A stretch of 52,859 bases of DNA, from the IMG/VR virus record IMGVR_UViG_3300027816_000137, positions 1-52,859 of that record. One strand, written 5' to 3'. The DNA comes from a virus. The first letter of the stretch is position 1. Each line of letters opens with the position of its first letter. The position numbers were made by a program, and so were the translations under genes. Below the pieces are notes generated by a model. That model ran no database searches, had not been told where the DNA came from, and was given only the letters and a program-made list of their open reading frames with translations. Below, in pieces: positions 1-10,307 of the stretch.

Positions 1-1
1 G

Positions 2-3000
2 CTTATTCGTGATAGTGAATACGTTACAAGGCTTCAGGGAGACCCATTGTATGATAATCTTACTAAGGAGCAATTAGAGGATGAGGCATTGGCTACAGCG
101 ATAGGTGACAGGGGTGAGAGGTTTGTATTTGAGTCTCAGAGAGAAGGATTCAGAGGATGGATGACGAGAATGCTGCGTAAGCTTGCTCAATATGCAGGGA
201 TATTTAACCTATCTAATAACGAGCTTCGTGCATTGGATTTAGATACTTATTTGAATATGGTGAATGCCAGCTTGCTTGCTGGTCAGCCATTGACAAGAGA
301 ATCTATCAGGAGTTCTACTCCGTCTGGGTTTATGGCTAAGATGAACGATGCTCAGGTTCAATCTCTGACTATCTTGGCTCAGAACTACTTCGATAGAGCT
401 ATAACGAAAGGACGTGATTTAGAAGCTGCTAGAAGAGAGGCTCTGTCTGAACTTAGTGTATTTGTGATAAATAAGTACATGGGTAAGAGCAACTTCGAGG
501 ATTTGATAGGTGCTCTTGATGGTATAATTGAAAGCGTTTCAGCAGAACAGAAAGAAAAGGTTATCCAACAAAAGAAAACTGAAAAGCTAAACCAAGCGTT
601 TAAGTCAACAGAAGTTCAGGGCATAGTAGGAAGTGCTAATCAGGAGGCTTCAAGACTGGCACAAGGTAAGGTAAAAGCTGCTGATGCTGCTGAGCAAGTT
701 ACCAAGATGGTAAAGGATGGCATACAGAAGATGTATGACGATAAGAAGGGGCCTGCCGGAATATCTTGGATTAATATGATGAGCCTTGCTCCATCTATAG
801 CTGCTGATGCTATAATGGCTGCCTATCCTCAGACCAACAGAAGAAGTCTGTTTAATGAGGATATGGTGATTATGACTACTGGTCAATGGATTCGCAATGC
901 TGTATCTAATCAGGTACGTGCTATAAAAGATGTAGAGAAGCGTACAGATGCTATTATAGCTGCTGTAAAAGATATATTCAAACAGATGACTGAAGCGTAT
1001 GGGGTAAACGTTGAGTTGTCCCCTCGCAAGGTAAATGCTATAATAGCTGAGATTGAGTCTGGAGTATTCAACCGTTCTGATGTAATGTCATCTGTAAGTG
1101 ATACGGCAGATGCTATCTCTAAGATACTTGAAACAGAATATAGGAAGAAGCTAATAGAGCAGTCAGCTACATTGATTGATAAGATAAAGCAAAAAGCTTC
1201 TAAGGCTAAATATGGTGCTTCTGACTTGATGACTAAGGCGATGCAGATAGTAGCTATAGACTTGGGTGCTTGGAGAAACAGCAACGCTACGCTTGAGGAT
1301 ATAGCCTCTTTCAATGGAGCTTTAAATGATGTGTTGGGAGGTGATTTAGCTCAGTTTGATTTTGCTATTCAGAAAGCAACTGGTATTGTAGCTGACAATA
1401 ATGTAAAGGTAGAAAACGAGTATAAGAGCTTGACAGACAAGATGAACCGAATGATTAAAAAGGCTGGGAATCTTGACTTGTCGGACTATGCTTCTATAGT
1501 AGCTTTTAAAAAGGCTATGGATGATGTTGCTGAAAGGAAGGGTAATATGGCTCTGTTTACTGCTCAGCAGATGACGGAGATACAGCAGAAGTACGCTCAA
1601 ATATTAACGTCGCTTCCGGCTGGTAAGACCATTGATGATATAGCTAATGAGTTAGAGAATGAAATATCTAATGAGTTAAACGCTAAGGTGAATATTCTTT
1701 CAGCAGACCTCACTTCAGAAGCTTCTTCTGATGTTAGAACTAAGGTGAAAAATCCTTTGCTTTATCATCAATTATTGTCATTATCTAAGCTGTTAAAAGG
1801 AGACGGATATTTAGATAGTTTAAGTGCGAAAGATAAGCTGTCATTAATCAATGCTATTGATGGCATTATGACTAATGGGAACTACAACTACGATGTATAT
1901 AACGAATACATAAAGGCTAAGAAGTACTTCCTTAAAAAGAATATGACTAACTGGGCTAAATCTTTAGCTAAAAACAGACGTTCTTTAAGCGCCCCTGGAT
2001 TAACAGGATTGGTTACTAGCAAGTTCAAGAACTTCTTCAGAGCCTTTACAGATGTAGAGGGGACAACTCCTTCAGCAGAACTTATAGCCGATAACTTCGA
2101 TATACTCAGATTGCATTCTATGGATGTGGAATTGTTTAATGGTAGAGGCAAAGCTGGGTATGATATGTTTGATATGGGATTTTTGGAGAGAGAGATATTT
2201 GCTCCGATGGCATCAGGTGTTGATGGAGCTGTAAACAAGACTCAGGCTAAATTACAGAACCTTCAGGACGCTATGATTCTGCTTGGTGATAAGTCAAACA
2301 GAGCTGTAGTTAAAAAGGCATTAAGAGGTCTTAGAGAACAGTATGGTGTTGGCTCTTCATTAAATTTCAGAAGACTTGCTGCAATGTTCAAAAGAGGCTC
2401 TAATGAAAACTTATACGTAGAGATTTCTACTAGGATGGCATCTATTATAGCTCATCAGATAGACCATATATCAAACCTGAGAGAAGACCAAGTAGCTGAT
2501 GATATGATTCTGAAAAGAAACATATTAGACGGTATTGATGAGGATAAGAAAGAAAATCTTACTATGGCTAAAAGGTATGGTAAACTTGGAGGCTTGTCTA
2601 CGCTTACTGGAAAATATAACGAGTTACTTGATGCGATAGCTTATTCTGCTTTGACAAATAATGGTACTACAACATTAGCAGGATTAAATGAGCAGGAGTT
2701 GCTTGATAAGTTAACTTTATCACAGCGCAAAGCATTGACATCATGGAGGTCATTCATAGATGCCAATAAAGATTTGGTAGAGTCTTCCATGATTATCAAT
2801 GGTAACACCAAAGCGCTTATCAAAAACTACTTCCCAAGAAGGGTTGCTCAGGTAGACGATGTGACAACCATAGCTGACTACGAGGAATACATAAATAGCC
2901 AATTCGAAAATGTAGGATTGTCTAAGGGTCAGATAATGGAGCGTACAGGTAATGCTGGAAGACTAGACCTTAATGGTAATAAGGTAATATTAAACAACCT

Positions 3001-5011
3001 TAAGTCTCTTAATCTTCTAAATCAAATGAAGCCTTACATTGATTACATTAAGGCTATTGGAGAAAGTGTACAGGAGCTTAAAGATATGGCTGCTGAAAAT
3101 CAGGATGAAGCGATGAAGAGGCAGCTTAATTTCGCAGCTGCTTATGCAGAAGGTGTCCAGATTACTATAAAGAGAAGATTAGATAACTCATTGCTTAATG
3201 GAGATAAAGCAGTAAACCAAAACTTCAGTTTCTTATTTAAAGCAGTATCAGTATCTCAGAAGTTTGCTGCTAATATGTGGCTTATATCTACAATGAGACA
3301 GCTTGGTTCTGACTATCCTGCGAATATATTAAAGACATCTGCTGCGTTGGCGTATGCTAATAAGACTGATAAGTTACAGACGTGGAGATTGTTGTCGCCA
3401 AGTAAGTCATCTGTAAAAACTTCTAAAGGTAAGTTTTACTGGGATGACTATGTGAAGATTGCAGAACTAACAGGTTCTCCTGTTTACCGTACCGTTTCTA
3501 TGTACTCAGATAACTTCCTGTATGATTACAGTAAAACACCTGAGCAGGCACAAAGAAAGCAAAGGGTTATGTCTTGGCAGGATATGGCTGTAAAGAAGCA
3601 AGCTTGGATGGAGAGATTCGAAGGTGCTTTTGAAAGGCTTACTGAAGAATCATTTGACCATCAGGCATTTAGCGATGAAAGGGGAGCTTACAGGGCAATG
3701 TTCATGGAAGCTGTAGAAACGGCATCCAAAGCTGCTGATTCTACTATTGACAGACAATTTGGTTTGCCATCATTTGCAAGACAGCCATTGAGGGTTAACC
3801 CATTTGTTCCATTCTTTGGAAGACCTATTAGATATTTAATAAATACATATCTACCAGGTAATTTAGGTAAATATATAACAATACCTAAGACAAATCCATT
3901 TACGTTCATTACAGGGTTTATGATGGGTTATCCATCTATACAGTTCTCTTTGTTTAGGAACTATATGAAACTCGCGTTCTCTAGTACAAGTGGTTTATCT
4001 GCACAAAGTAGGGCAAAATATATTTCTCAAGCTCTTACAGAAGCCTATATCCCTACATTTGCTTATGGTTTAAGTAGGACGTTTTTTGGAATGCTTATGG
4101 CTAGTGCCGGATATGCTGTATATAGTGCGGCTGGAGATGAGGATGAGGAGGAAAAAATGTTCAAGGAAATGGAGCAGCAAAGTTGGTGGGAAAGGCAACT
4201 TAGCAAGTTTAAGTTACAAATGAGAGAAAGTGAAGAAAAAGTATTTGAGAATATTATAAACTCTCTTTCTGCCAACGTTATAGACCCTCAGCAGACATAT
4301 TTTGCTAGAATGGTAGGAGGATTTATGCTGTTTAATTTATGGAAAAAGGAAGCTATCCTTGCTATGGATAAGAGGGAGGTTGAAGAGACTTATGAGTTTA
4401 ATGGTCAAATGCTTACAAGCACCAGAAAAATGACCAAAGAGGAAAGGAGTGCTATGGGTAAAAAGATTAAGCAGGATGAAAGTTGGTGGTGGAATACATT
4501 TAACGTAAGGCCTATAGAGATTTATGGTGGAGAGGAATATGAGAATGCTGTAAGGAAGTATGACATAGGATGGGCAGCAGGAGATGCTACCAAAGGATGG
4601 GAGACCTTGTTTGAGTCAATAGGCGGATTCTCCGAGATTCATAAGACAGCAAGTTCTGTAATGACTACTTATGACTTGTGGAAGGCTCTTGACGAGAATC
4701 AGAACATAAAGAAGGATGAACTGCTTTTGGCTTCTATCCTTAAGGGGTATGGATTGATATTTGCCAACTTTATGCTTGGCGGTAAATACGGATGGACTGC
4801 CAGCTTATTTAGTGGCGATGCTACTAAGCTTTCTAATACCATCATAAGGGATTTAGACAAGCAGAACAAAAGGCACGAAAAAGAACTGCGCGATAAGGAG
4901 AAAAAAGGCTCAAGTGGTGGCGGAGGAATGTATAAGACTGAAGGCAAACGAAAGGGTATGTATGGAGGCGGAAGAAGAAATAAGGGGATGTATGGTGGTG
5001 GAAGACAATAA
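2..5011 (+). CDS. Giant internal virion / ejection-type protein, 5' end missing
   Basis: The frame is open from base 2, so the start lies outside the window; 1,669 residues are visible. An in-frame TTG at 47 is not needed as a start. The protein is largely helical and polar. Around residues 1295-1376 there are hydrophobic stretches (NPFTFITGFMMGYP, FFGMLMASAGYAVYSAAG) followed by a run of D and E. The C-terminus is Gly/Arg-rich with three GMY motifs, two of them GMYGGGR. I recognise no enzyme motif. A very long helical protein between head and fibre genes is typical of internal core or DNA-ejection proteins of podovirus-like phages; that role is inferred from size and position. A tape-measure-like role is the main alternative. 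Confidence 0.6.
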   Translation, partial: LIRDSEYVTRLQGDPLYDNLTKEQLEDEALATAIGDRGERFVFESQREGFRGWMTRMLRKLAQYAGIFNLSNNELRALDLDTYLNMVNASLLAGQPLTRESIRSSTPSGFMAKMNDAQVQSLTILAQNYFDRAITKGRDLEAARREALSELSVFVINKYMGKSNFEDLIGALDGIIESVSAEQKEKVIQQKKTEKLNQAFKSTEVQGIVGSANQEASRLAQGKVKAADAAEQVTKMVKDGIQKMYDDKKGPAGISWINMMSLAPSIAADAIMAAYPQTNRRSLFNEDMVIMTTGQWIRNAVSNQVRAIKDVEKRTDAIIAAVKDIFKQMTEAYGVNVELSPRKVNAIIAEIESGVFNRSDVMSSVSDTADAISKILETEYRKKLIEQSATLIDKIKQKASKAKYGASDLMTKAMQIVAIDLGAWRNSNATLEDIASFNGALNDVLGGDLAQFDFAIQKATGIVADNNVKVENEYKSLTDKMNRMIKKAGNLDLSDYASIVAFKKAMDDVAERKGNMALFTAQQMTEIQQKYAQILTSLPAGKTIDDIANELENEISNELNAKVNILSADLTSEASSDVRTKVKNPLLYHQLLSLSKLLKGDGYLDSLSAKDKLSLINAIDGIMTNGNYNYDVYNEYIKAKKYFLKKNMTNWAKSLAKNRRSLSAPGLTGLVTSKFKNFFRAFTDVEGTTPSAELIADNFDILRLHSMDVELFNGRGKAGYDMFDMGFLEREIFAPMASGVDGAVNKTQAKLQNLQDAMILLGDKSNRAVVKKALRGLREQYGVGSSLNFRRLAAMFKRGSNENLYVEISTRMASIIAHQIDHISNLREDQVADDMILKRNILDGIDEDKKENLTMAKRYGKLGGLSTLTGKYNELLDAIAYSALTNNGTTTLAGLNEQELLDKLTLSQRKALTSWRSFIDANKDLVESSMIINGNTKALIKNYFPRRVAQVDDVTTIADYEEYINSQFENVGLSKGQIMERTGNAGRLDLNGNKVILNNLKSLNLLNQMKPYIDYIKAIGESVQELKDMAAENQDEAMKRQLNFAAAYAEGVQITIKRRLDNSLLNGDKAVNQNFSFLFKAVSVSQKFAANMWLISTMRQLGSDYPANILKTSAALAYANKTDKLQTWRLLSPSKSSVKTSKGKFYWDDYVKIAELTGSPVYRTVSMYSDNFLYDYSKTPEQAQRKQRVMSWQDMAVKKQAWMERFEGAFERLTEESFDHQAFSDERGAYRAMFMEAVETASKAADSTIDRQFGLPSFARQPLRVNPFVPFFGRPIRYLINTYLPGNLGKYITIPKTNPFTFITGFMMGYPSIQFSLFRNYMKLAFSSTSGLSAQSRAKYISQALTEAYIPTFAYGLSRTFFGMLMASAGYAVYSAAGDEDEEEKMFKEMEQQSWWERQLSKFKLQMRESEEKVFENIINSLSANVIDPQQTYFARMVGGFMLFNLWKKEAILAMDKREVEETYEFNGQMLTSTRKMTKEERSAMGKKIKQDESWWWNTFNVRPIEIYGGEEYENAVRKYDIGWAAGDATKGWETLFESIGGFSEIHKTASSVMTTYDLWKALDENQNIKKDELLLASILKGYGLIFANFMLGGKYGWTASLFSGDATKLSNTIIRDLDKQNKRHEKELRDKEKKGSSGGGGMYKTEGKRKGMYGGGRRNKGMYGGGRQ

Positions 5012-5020
5012 AGTGTTGAC

Positions 5021-5053
5021 ATAAAGAGCCCAGTTTTTAAGCTGGGTTTCTTT
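5021..5053 (+). terminator. Rho-independent terminator after the giant virion gene
   Basis: CCCAG (5029-5033) pairs with CTGGG (5042-5046) across an 8-base loop, and the flanking AAAGA/TCTTT can extend the stem. A T-rich tail follows. It lies 10 bases after the stop codon. Its tail runs directly into a TATTTTTG promoter box at 5053-5060. Confidence 0.75.
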
Positions 5054-5060
5054 ATTTTTG
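5053..5060 (+). promoter_or_regulatory. Promoter -7 box (TATTTTTG) abutting the terminator
   Basis: TATTTTTG matches the Bacteroidota -7 consensus TAnnTTTG and lies 15 bases before the ATG at 5076, leaving room for a very short leader. It would restart transcription for the fibre genes after the terminator. No clear -33 TTTG is visible, so it may need a phage factor. Confidence 0.45.
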
Positions 5061-5075
5061 TTAAAAACAAAGAAG

Positions 5076-5588
5076 ATGCCAATTACAGCGTCATTTACAG
5101 CATCACAAAGTTCCGATTGTACTACCTTTCAGATTACCGATACAACAAACTATTCTGCTCCTGAGACTAAGGCTGCTATGACTAGTCGCTATCTGTATCT
5201 GTATAATGCAGATGGAACACTTTATAAGACTATAAATTTCGCATACGCTACATATCCTACTGATATAGTTACGATTACTGGTCTTGATAAAGATTACGCT
5301 TTTACCGTGAATATGGAGATTACTCCTACTACTCCGGTTGTAGGCAGCGTATATACCGCATCTAAGGTTGTGGCATTGGTTTGCTACTCTAAGGTGGCTT
5401 TCTTTGAGAGGCAAAATAAGATGGTGGTTGAACCATCGCTGTTAAACAATACAGAATACCTTAAGGACAGTATGAAGATTGTTCTTGACATTGAGGCGGC
5501 TAAGAATGCAGAAGCGGATACGGATGTTCTGAATGCTCAGAACGCTATTGACAGAATTAAATTCATAACCGATAATGACGCTATTTAA
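5076..5588 (+). CDS. Hypothetical structural protein (neck/tail region)
   Basis: 170 residues from ATG 5076, preferred over an in-frame TTG at 5058 because that TTG lies in the promoter box. The N-terminal half is Thr/Ser-rich and beta-like (SFTASQ, YLYLYNADGTLYKTI), as in Ig-like virion proteins. The C-terminus is helical with many Asp, Asn and Ala residues. It is the first gene after the terminator/promoter and its stop overlaps the next start (TAATG). I do not recognise a named family. A virion role is inferred from position. Confidence 0.6.
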   Translation: MPITASFTASQSSDCTTFQITDTTNYSAPETKAAMTSRYLYLYNADGTLYKTINFAYATYPTDIVTITGLDKDYAFTVNMEITPTTPVVGSVYTASKVVALVCYSKVAFFERQNKMVVEPSLLNNTEYLKDSMKIVLDIEAAKNAEADTDVLNAQNAIDRIKFITDNDAI

Positions 5589-6148
5589 TGCCTCAATATA
5601 CTACTACACAAATACAGCAGTGGATAAGCAGGGCTAACAAGGCTCTGTATAAGCTAGGCACTAAGTCTACTGATGAGCGTTTTTTTGAGAATGACAATAC
5701 ATTTGAGGACGAGAAGATATTGATTTACTGCTTGAAGAAGGCGGTATCTTGGCTTTATACATCACCATCTGTTGACGCTCAACAACTTGCAAGCCTTGTA
5801 TCTTTACTAATAAGCAGGATTACCATATATGATTTCGGTAAGCAGTTGCCTATGTACAACACAGGGACTAGTGAATATGTTGGCTTGTCTGGCGATTATA
5901 TTTCTATTCCTCCTACGCCTCCTGCTGCTGGTGCATCAGTACCTGATGATATAACACTTGTTGGTGGTACAGATATTACAGTTGGCGTTACATCATTTAG
6001 CGACGCTAGACTTCTAAATAAAAGATACAGAATCGTAAGAAATAGTATTAACTTCTACGATTGGTATAAAGGAGGCAGTACGGTGTTTCTTACAGGTGTA
6101 GGTGATAATGTAATTAGTGGAGATGTATTTGTAATACAATTTTATTGA
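5588..6148 (+). CDS. Hypothetical tail-region protein
   Basis: 186 residues, translationally coupled to the previous gene by a one-base overlap. The N-terminal ~90 residues are helical (QIQQWISRANKALYKLG). A Pro-rich linker (IPPTPPAAGASVP) leads to a small beta domain ending in DVFVIQFY. A helical anchor followed by a small beta head would suit a neck or fibre-attachment protein, but I recognise no family. It is followed one base later by the signal-peptide fibre gene. Confidence 0.6.
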   Translation: MPQYTTTQIQQWISRANKALYKLGTKSTDERFFENDNTFEDEKILIYCLKKAVSWLYTSPSVDAQQLASLVSLLISRITIYDFGKQLPMYNTGTSEYVGLSGDYISIPPTPPAAGASVPDDITLVGGTDITVGVTSFSDARLLNKRYRIVRNSINFYDWYKGGSTVFLTGVGDNVISGDVFVIQFY

Positions 6149-6149
6149 T

Positions 6150-8720
6150 ATGAGATTATTATTATTAGTTGTCTTTTCGTTTATTTCGTTTGTGGCATTT
6201 AGCCAAGCCCCTCCTATGGCGATAGGTGGAAATCAAGGTATTAGTGTAAAGCGTATTCTTGCTCAGGACTGGATGAGTGTGCCTATTATGGCTGATACTC
6301 CTGTTGCTCCATTAACTGGTTCAGGATGGCCTGGTAAGGGTTATTTAGTATTTGTTGCTCAGAATCCTGATTCTGTTTGTGTTGGGTGTCCACCTGCCGA
6401 TACTTCTCTTTGGGAATACACAGGAGCTAGATGGAAGCGTGTTGGTATGGACTATTTAACTAAGCTTGTATATGGTGGAGATGTAGGTCGTCAGACAAAT
6501 AGGAGATATTTTGTAACTCCTTATGCAGCATTTATAAACGGAAATTATTATACTACTATTAATAATACAAATGTAACTACAGCTGCTAAAACAGCGGATA
6601 GTACCTCTCGTATTGATGTTATTGTTATCACTACTTCTGGTCCAACTGTTAAGGTTGGTATTCCTAATAAGATACCATTTAAGCCACCTGTTGCTGGCGA
6701 TGAAATAGAATTAAGTACGATATACTTTCCTCCATTTGATACAACAGCTAAATTTATCCCATCAACTGCTATAGGGGTTACTAATATATTTAGAGTGGAA
6801 GGGAGGGATAGCATCTATTTCAGCATAGATACAGTTACATTAGCTATAAAGGATAGCATAGGTATATCTAAAAACGATACTGCTACTATGCTTAACAACT
6901 ATAAGTTTACGGCTGCTAATGGGTTAACTAAGGATAGTACTGTATTTAGATTGGGTGGCAGTTTGAATCAGAATACTAATATCAACTTAAATAATAGAAG
7001 ATTATCTTTCGTCAGTGCTGCTGGTGATACTTCTTTAAGAATAACAACACAAGGCAGACTTTTATTAAATACGACAGATACTACATCTAATCACATATTT
7101 TACTCTAATGGTAGAAGTAGGATATTAAGTTTAGAAGTAACTCAAGGAGATAATGCAGGTAGGACTGGTCAAGGTATAAGGATTGATGGAACTGATAGAA
7201 CGTTTGGATTCCAGGGTTCTGGTGGATTATTTGCTACTGATATGTTTAAATACTCAACATGGGTTAACGATACATCTACTGTATCTCTAGGCTCTTCCCC
7301 TACCGTAGCTAGGAATATAATATCAATTTATACAGGATTTTCTAAACTAATTAGTTGTGGTGCAAGTAGTGATACTACAAGAGCTAATGTTTTAAATATA
7401 GCTCCTAGGTATGTATTCAATTGTGATTCATCAAGGAATCTTGTTAGGGGAATATATTACAATCCGTCAATTGTAAATATAAATAGAACAAATCACGTAG
7501 CATACGAGAATACAACTGGGACAAATCTATTGAACTCTGTTAGCGGTAGCACAAGAATAGGGTATAATACATTTGATACTACTTACAGGCTAGATGTCAA
7601 TGGTGGGGTAAAAACTGATTCTGTTATTGTTGATGACCTATATGCTAAGTTTGGAAGATATTTAGGTGATGGTTCTACTCCTTTTGCTCCTATAGAATTT
7701 AGAGCTACCTCCGGCAACAGAGCTAGGATAGATTTAAGACCAGCTAGCAATGGTGGATGGAACTCAAACTGGTATGGTGCTATAACACATAACGGGCCTG
7801 AGACAGATATATTGGCGGCTAACTATGGCAGCTTATATCTTGGAAGTTCTTTTTGGTCGGCAGGTAGTGGTATATACCTTGGAAATACAAGAAACAACCC
7901 TTCAATGTTTATAAGAAATAATAACAATGTACTCATTGGAGATACTGCTAATACTGGGTTTAGATTTGATGTAAATGGAAGGGTTAGATTAAGAGATACT
8001 CTTACATTGTCTACTACGCCTGTAACGGCTGATACTTCCGCTAACGACTTACTAGTAATAAACTCATCTAATGGGCAGGTAAGAAGATTTACAGGCGCTT
8101 TCCCATCTGCAAATCCCACTTTGCAGCAGGTTACAACGGCTGGGAAAACAACAACAGATACAATAAAGGCAAATGCTTTCAGAATACCAACAGTTATAGG
8201 AACTGATGTAATATTTAGCGATGATGGGCAGGCGTATCGTGCTGCTTTTAAGATTGCAGGTTTTTCTGATTATGCTTGGATAAGAGGACAATATCTTGAA
8301 CTTATTTATAATGGCAATAATTCTACCCTAAGCAATATTTACTCAACGAAAAACAATAATATATACCTTCCCGATTCATCAGGAACATTAACTCAACGCG
8401 TGGCAATAAATGGCACTACATACAATACGGCTGTAAATGGTGTTGTAGATATAGGAGACTTATGGCTATCAGGTTCTGATACTCTTGACTTTCCAAGCAC
8501 TGGACACGGAAACTCAGCAGACCTTACATTTACGCTTACAGGAGCTGCCGAAGGAGACGTAGTTGCATTAGGAATACCTAACGCGTCTATAGTAGCAAAT
8601 GGGTCTTTTATAGCATGGGTAAGTGCTACTAACACAATAACAGTAAGGTTTAATAACTACGCTAGTAGTGGAAGTTCTGACCCTGCAAGCGGAACATTTA
8701 AAATTAAAGTACTTAAGTAA
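6150..8720 (+). CDS. Long tail-fibre-like protein with N-terminal signal peptide
   Basis: 856 residues. The N-terminus MRLLLLVVFSFISFVAFSQA looks like a Sec signal peptide with an SQA cleavage site, which is unexpected for a virion component. The body is Thr/Asp/Asn-rich with many beta-strand motifs such as YRLDVNGGVKTDS and FRFDVNGRVRLRDT, and NPTLQQVTTAGKTTTDTI. The last recurs in the protein at 39049 (LQQVTDAGATTNDSI). Such motifs are common in Bacteroidota fibre and surface proteins. The tail or receptor-binding role is inferred. It could instead be exported to the cell surface before lysis. Confidence 0.65.
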   Translation: MRLLLLVVFSFISFVAFSQAPPMAIGGNQGISVKRILAQDWMSVPIMADTPVAPLTGSGWPGKGYLVFVAQNPDSVCVGCPPADTSLWEYTGARWKRVGMDYLTKLVYGGDVGRQTNRRYFVTPYAAFINGNYYTTINNTNVTTAAKTADSTSRIDVIVITTSGPTVKVGIPNKIPFKPPVAGDEIELSTIYFPPFDTTAKFIPSTAIGVTNIFRVEGRDSIYFSIDTVTLAIKDSIGISKNDTATMLNNYKFTAANGLTKDSTVFRLGGSLNQNTNINLNNRRLSFVSAAGDTSLRITTQGRLLLNTTDTTSNHIFYSNGRSRILSLEVTQGDNAGRTGQGIRIDGTDRTFGFQGSGGLFATDMFKYSTWVNDTSTVSLGSSPTVARNIISIYTGFSKLISCGASSDTTRANVLNIAPRYVFNCDSSRNLVRGIYYNPSIVNINRTNHVAYENTTGTNLLNSVSGSTRIGYNTFDTTYRLDVNGGVKTDSVIVDDLYAKFGRYLGDGSTPFAPIEFRATSGNRARIDLRPASNGGWNSNWYGAITHNGPETDILAANYGSLYLGSSFWSAGSGIYLGNTRNNPSMFIRNNNNVLIGDTANTGFRFDVNGRVRLRDTLTLSTTPVTADTSANDLLVINSSNGQVRRFTGAFPSANPTLQQVTTAGKTTTDTIKANAFRIPTVIGTDVIFSDDGQAYRAAFKIAGFSDYAWIRGQYLELIYNGNNSTLSNIYSTKNNNIYLPDSSGTLTQRVAINGTTYNTAVNGVVDIGDLWLSGSDTLDFPSTGHGNSADLTFTLTGAAEGDVVALGIPNASIVANGSFIAWVSATNTITVRFNNYASSGSSDPASGTFKIKVLK

Positions 8721-8721
8721 T

Positions 8722-9090
8722 ATGTCAAACTGTATAGATAATAAAGCGACTGAGGTATCAAATGTAATAAAGGCAAATGTAAACTTTACAGTCCTAAAAG
8801 GGGATACTTTTGATGCTATAGTTACATTTAAAGACGCAGAACAAAAGCCTTTAAACTTTACAGGGGCTACTTTGCTTATGCACATAAGAAATCAAAATGA
8901 TGTCCTACAAGCTACATTGCAGTCAGCTTCAGGATTTACTATATCAAGCAACATAGTTACTTTTAATTATGTTACTACATTAGCTCCTGATGTTTATTTT
9001 TATGACTTGCAGTGTACGTTTGCTAGTGGATTAGTGAAAACACTTATTGGTGGTAAATATAAAGTACTAAAAGAGATAACAATACCATAA
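8722..9090 (+). CDS. Small beta-sandwich baseplate/fibre accessory protein
   Basis: 122 residues. ATG 8722, just after the upstream stop, is chosen over an in-frame alternative start at 8668 inside the upstream gene. The pattern 'FTVLKGDTFDAIVTF ... FTGATLLMHIRN ... YFYDLQCTF ... GKYKVLKEIT' resembles the N-terminal beta domain of phage baseplate upper proteins (BppU-type). I rely on the recalled pattern, not a search. Its stop overlaps the next start by one base. Confidence 0.6.
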   Translation: MSNCIDNKATEVSNVIKANVNFTVLKGDTFDAIVTFKDAEQKPLNFTGATLLMHIRNQNDVLQATLQSASGFTISSNIVTFNYVTTLAPDVYFYDLQCTFASGLVKTLIGGKYKVLKEITIP

Positions 9091-9845
9091 TGGCATTTGT
9101 AGAAGTAATAGGACAACAGCCTCTGATAGAGGTAACACCAAATGAGCCTGCCGAGGTTATCATAACTCCAGGCACTAAGGTTCAGATGAATGTGTTGGTT
9201 TCTAATAACCAAGCTACGAATGTTTCTATTACAGCTTCTCAAGGACTGCAAGGCCCTGCCGGCGCTAATGGTACAATTGGTGTAGATGGGAAAAGCGCAT
9301 ATGAAATTTGGTTGGAAGAGGGGAACACAGGTACAGAGCAGGACTTTTTGGATTCACTTGTAGGTGAAGATGGGGCTCAAGGCCCTCCCGGTGCTAATGG
9401 TGTGGCTATTGACTTTATACAGAATACAACTCCGACAGGAACAGGAACAAGCTCAATTCCTGCCGGGGCTTTGTGGTTTCATACAGATAGCGGTATTCAG
9501 TACACTTATTTCAATGATGGAAATACTTATCAATGGGTTCAGGAAACGCTTCCTTTAGGTCCTCAAGGTCCACAGGGTGCAAACGGTACCAATACTGTCA
9601 ATGGCTCAACAGCTACAACTTTCACAGGATTACTAAAGGGGAACGGTTCGGTTATCAGCGCAACTACTGTGCTTACTGAAATCGGTTTCACTCCTGAAAA
9701 TGCAGCTAACAAAGAGAATACAACTTTAGATACATCTTCTACAAAGTATCCTACTAATAATCTTGTAAAGACAAGTCTGGACAGTTTTGCTGATGATGTT
9801 GACTATGCTATTATGACAAATCAAAGAATACTATTTAATTTTTAA
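9090..9845 (+). CDS. Collagen-like tail-fibre protein
   Basis: 251 residues with short Gly-X-Y blocks: GLQGPAGANGTIGVDGKSAY, GAQGPPGANG and GPQGPQGANG. The segment AYEIWLEEGNTGTEQDFLDSL is the spacer often found with phage and bacterial collagen-like repeats. The C-terminus (TEIGFTPENAANKENTTLD) is a common trimeric fibre segment. The collagen blocks imply a trimer. It is coupled to the preceding accessory protein by a one-base overlap. Confidence 0.8.
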   Translation: MAFVEVIGQQPLIEVTPNEPAEVIITPGTKVQMNVLVSNNQATNVSITASQGLQGPAGANGTIGVDGKSAYEIWLEEGNTGTEQDFLDSLVGEDGAQGPPGANGVAIDFIQNTTPTGTGTSSIPAGALWFHTDSGIQYTYFNDGNTYQWVQETLPLGPQGPQGANGTNTVNGSTATTFTGLLKGNGSVISATTVLTEIGFTPENAANKENTTLDTSSTKYPTNNLVKTSLDSFADDVDYAIMTNQRILFNF

Positions 9846-9848
9846 AAT

Positions 9849-10307
9849 ATGAGTTTACCTTCAGGAAGTTTAGTTAGAGTAGCCAACCAGCCGAACGGTG
9901 GTGTGGCTGTGCTTACAGGTACAACAATAGGTACATTGGGAAGTAATACGAATGGTACTACCATTGAAGCAGCAGGAACGTATGGCACAAGGATTATAAG
10001 CCTTACAGCCACTACAAATGATACTGTTACTATTAACGTGTTTATCTACATTTTAAGAGGTGGTAGTACAGTGATTCCTTTGGGGCTTGTGAACGTGCCT
10101 GTTTCAAGTGGTAACACGAATGCTGCAAGGTTTGCTGTGGATTTTCTTAATGGTACGAACATTCCAGGATTACCATTGGATAACACAGGAAGGCAGTATA
10201 TTCCACTTTTAGGTGGTGATGTACTTAGAGCAACGACTTTAGCAAACCTTTCAGCATCTACTTCTTGTTTTATTCAGGCTTCAGGATTAGATTACTTAGC
10301 TCCATAA
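9849..10307 (+). CDS. Hypothetical beta-rich virion protein
   Basis: 152 residues rich in Gly, Thr, Ser and Val, with no signal peptide. The pattern (VLTGTTIGTLGSN, TATTNDTVTINVFIYILRGG, LNGTNIPGLPLDNTGRQYIPL) is beta-sandwich-like and typical of small phage fibre-tip or decoration proteins. No family recognised. It overlaps the next gene by one base within the appendage operon. Confidence 0.6.
   Translation: MSLPSGSLVRVANQPNGGVAVLTGTTIGTLGSNTNGTTIEAAGTYGTRIISLTATTNDTVTINVFIYILRGGSTVIPLGLVNVPVSSGNTNAARFAVDFLNGTNIPGLPLDNTGRQYIPLLGGDVLRATTLANLSASTSCFIQASGLDYLAP

Noticed and set aside
4699-5082. 127-residue leftward ORF rich in Pro and Ser
   Set aside because: Antisense of the Gly/Arg-rich end of the giant virion gene; such composition gives long open antisense frames.
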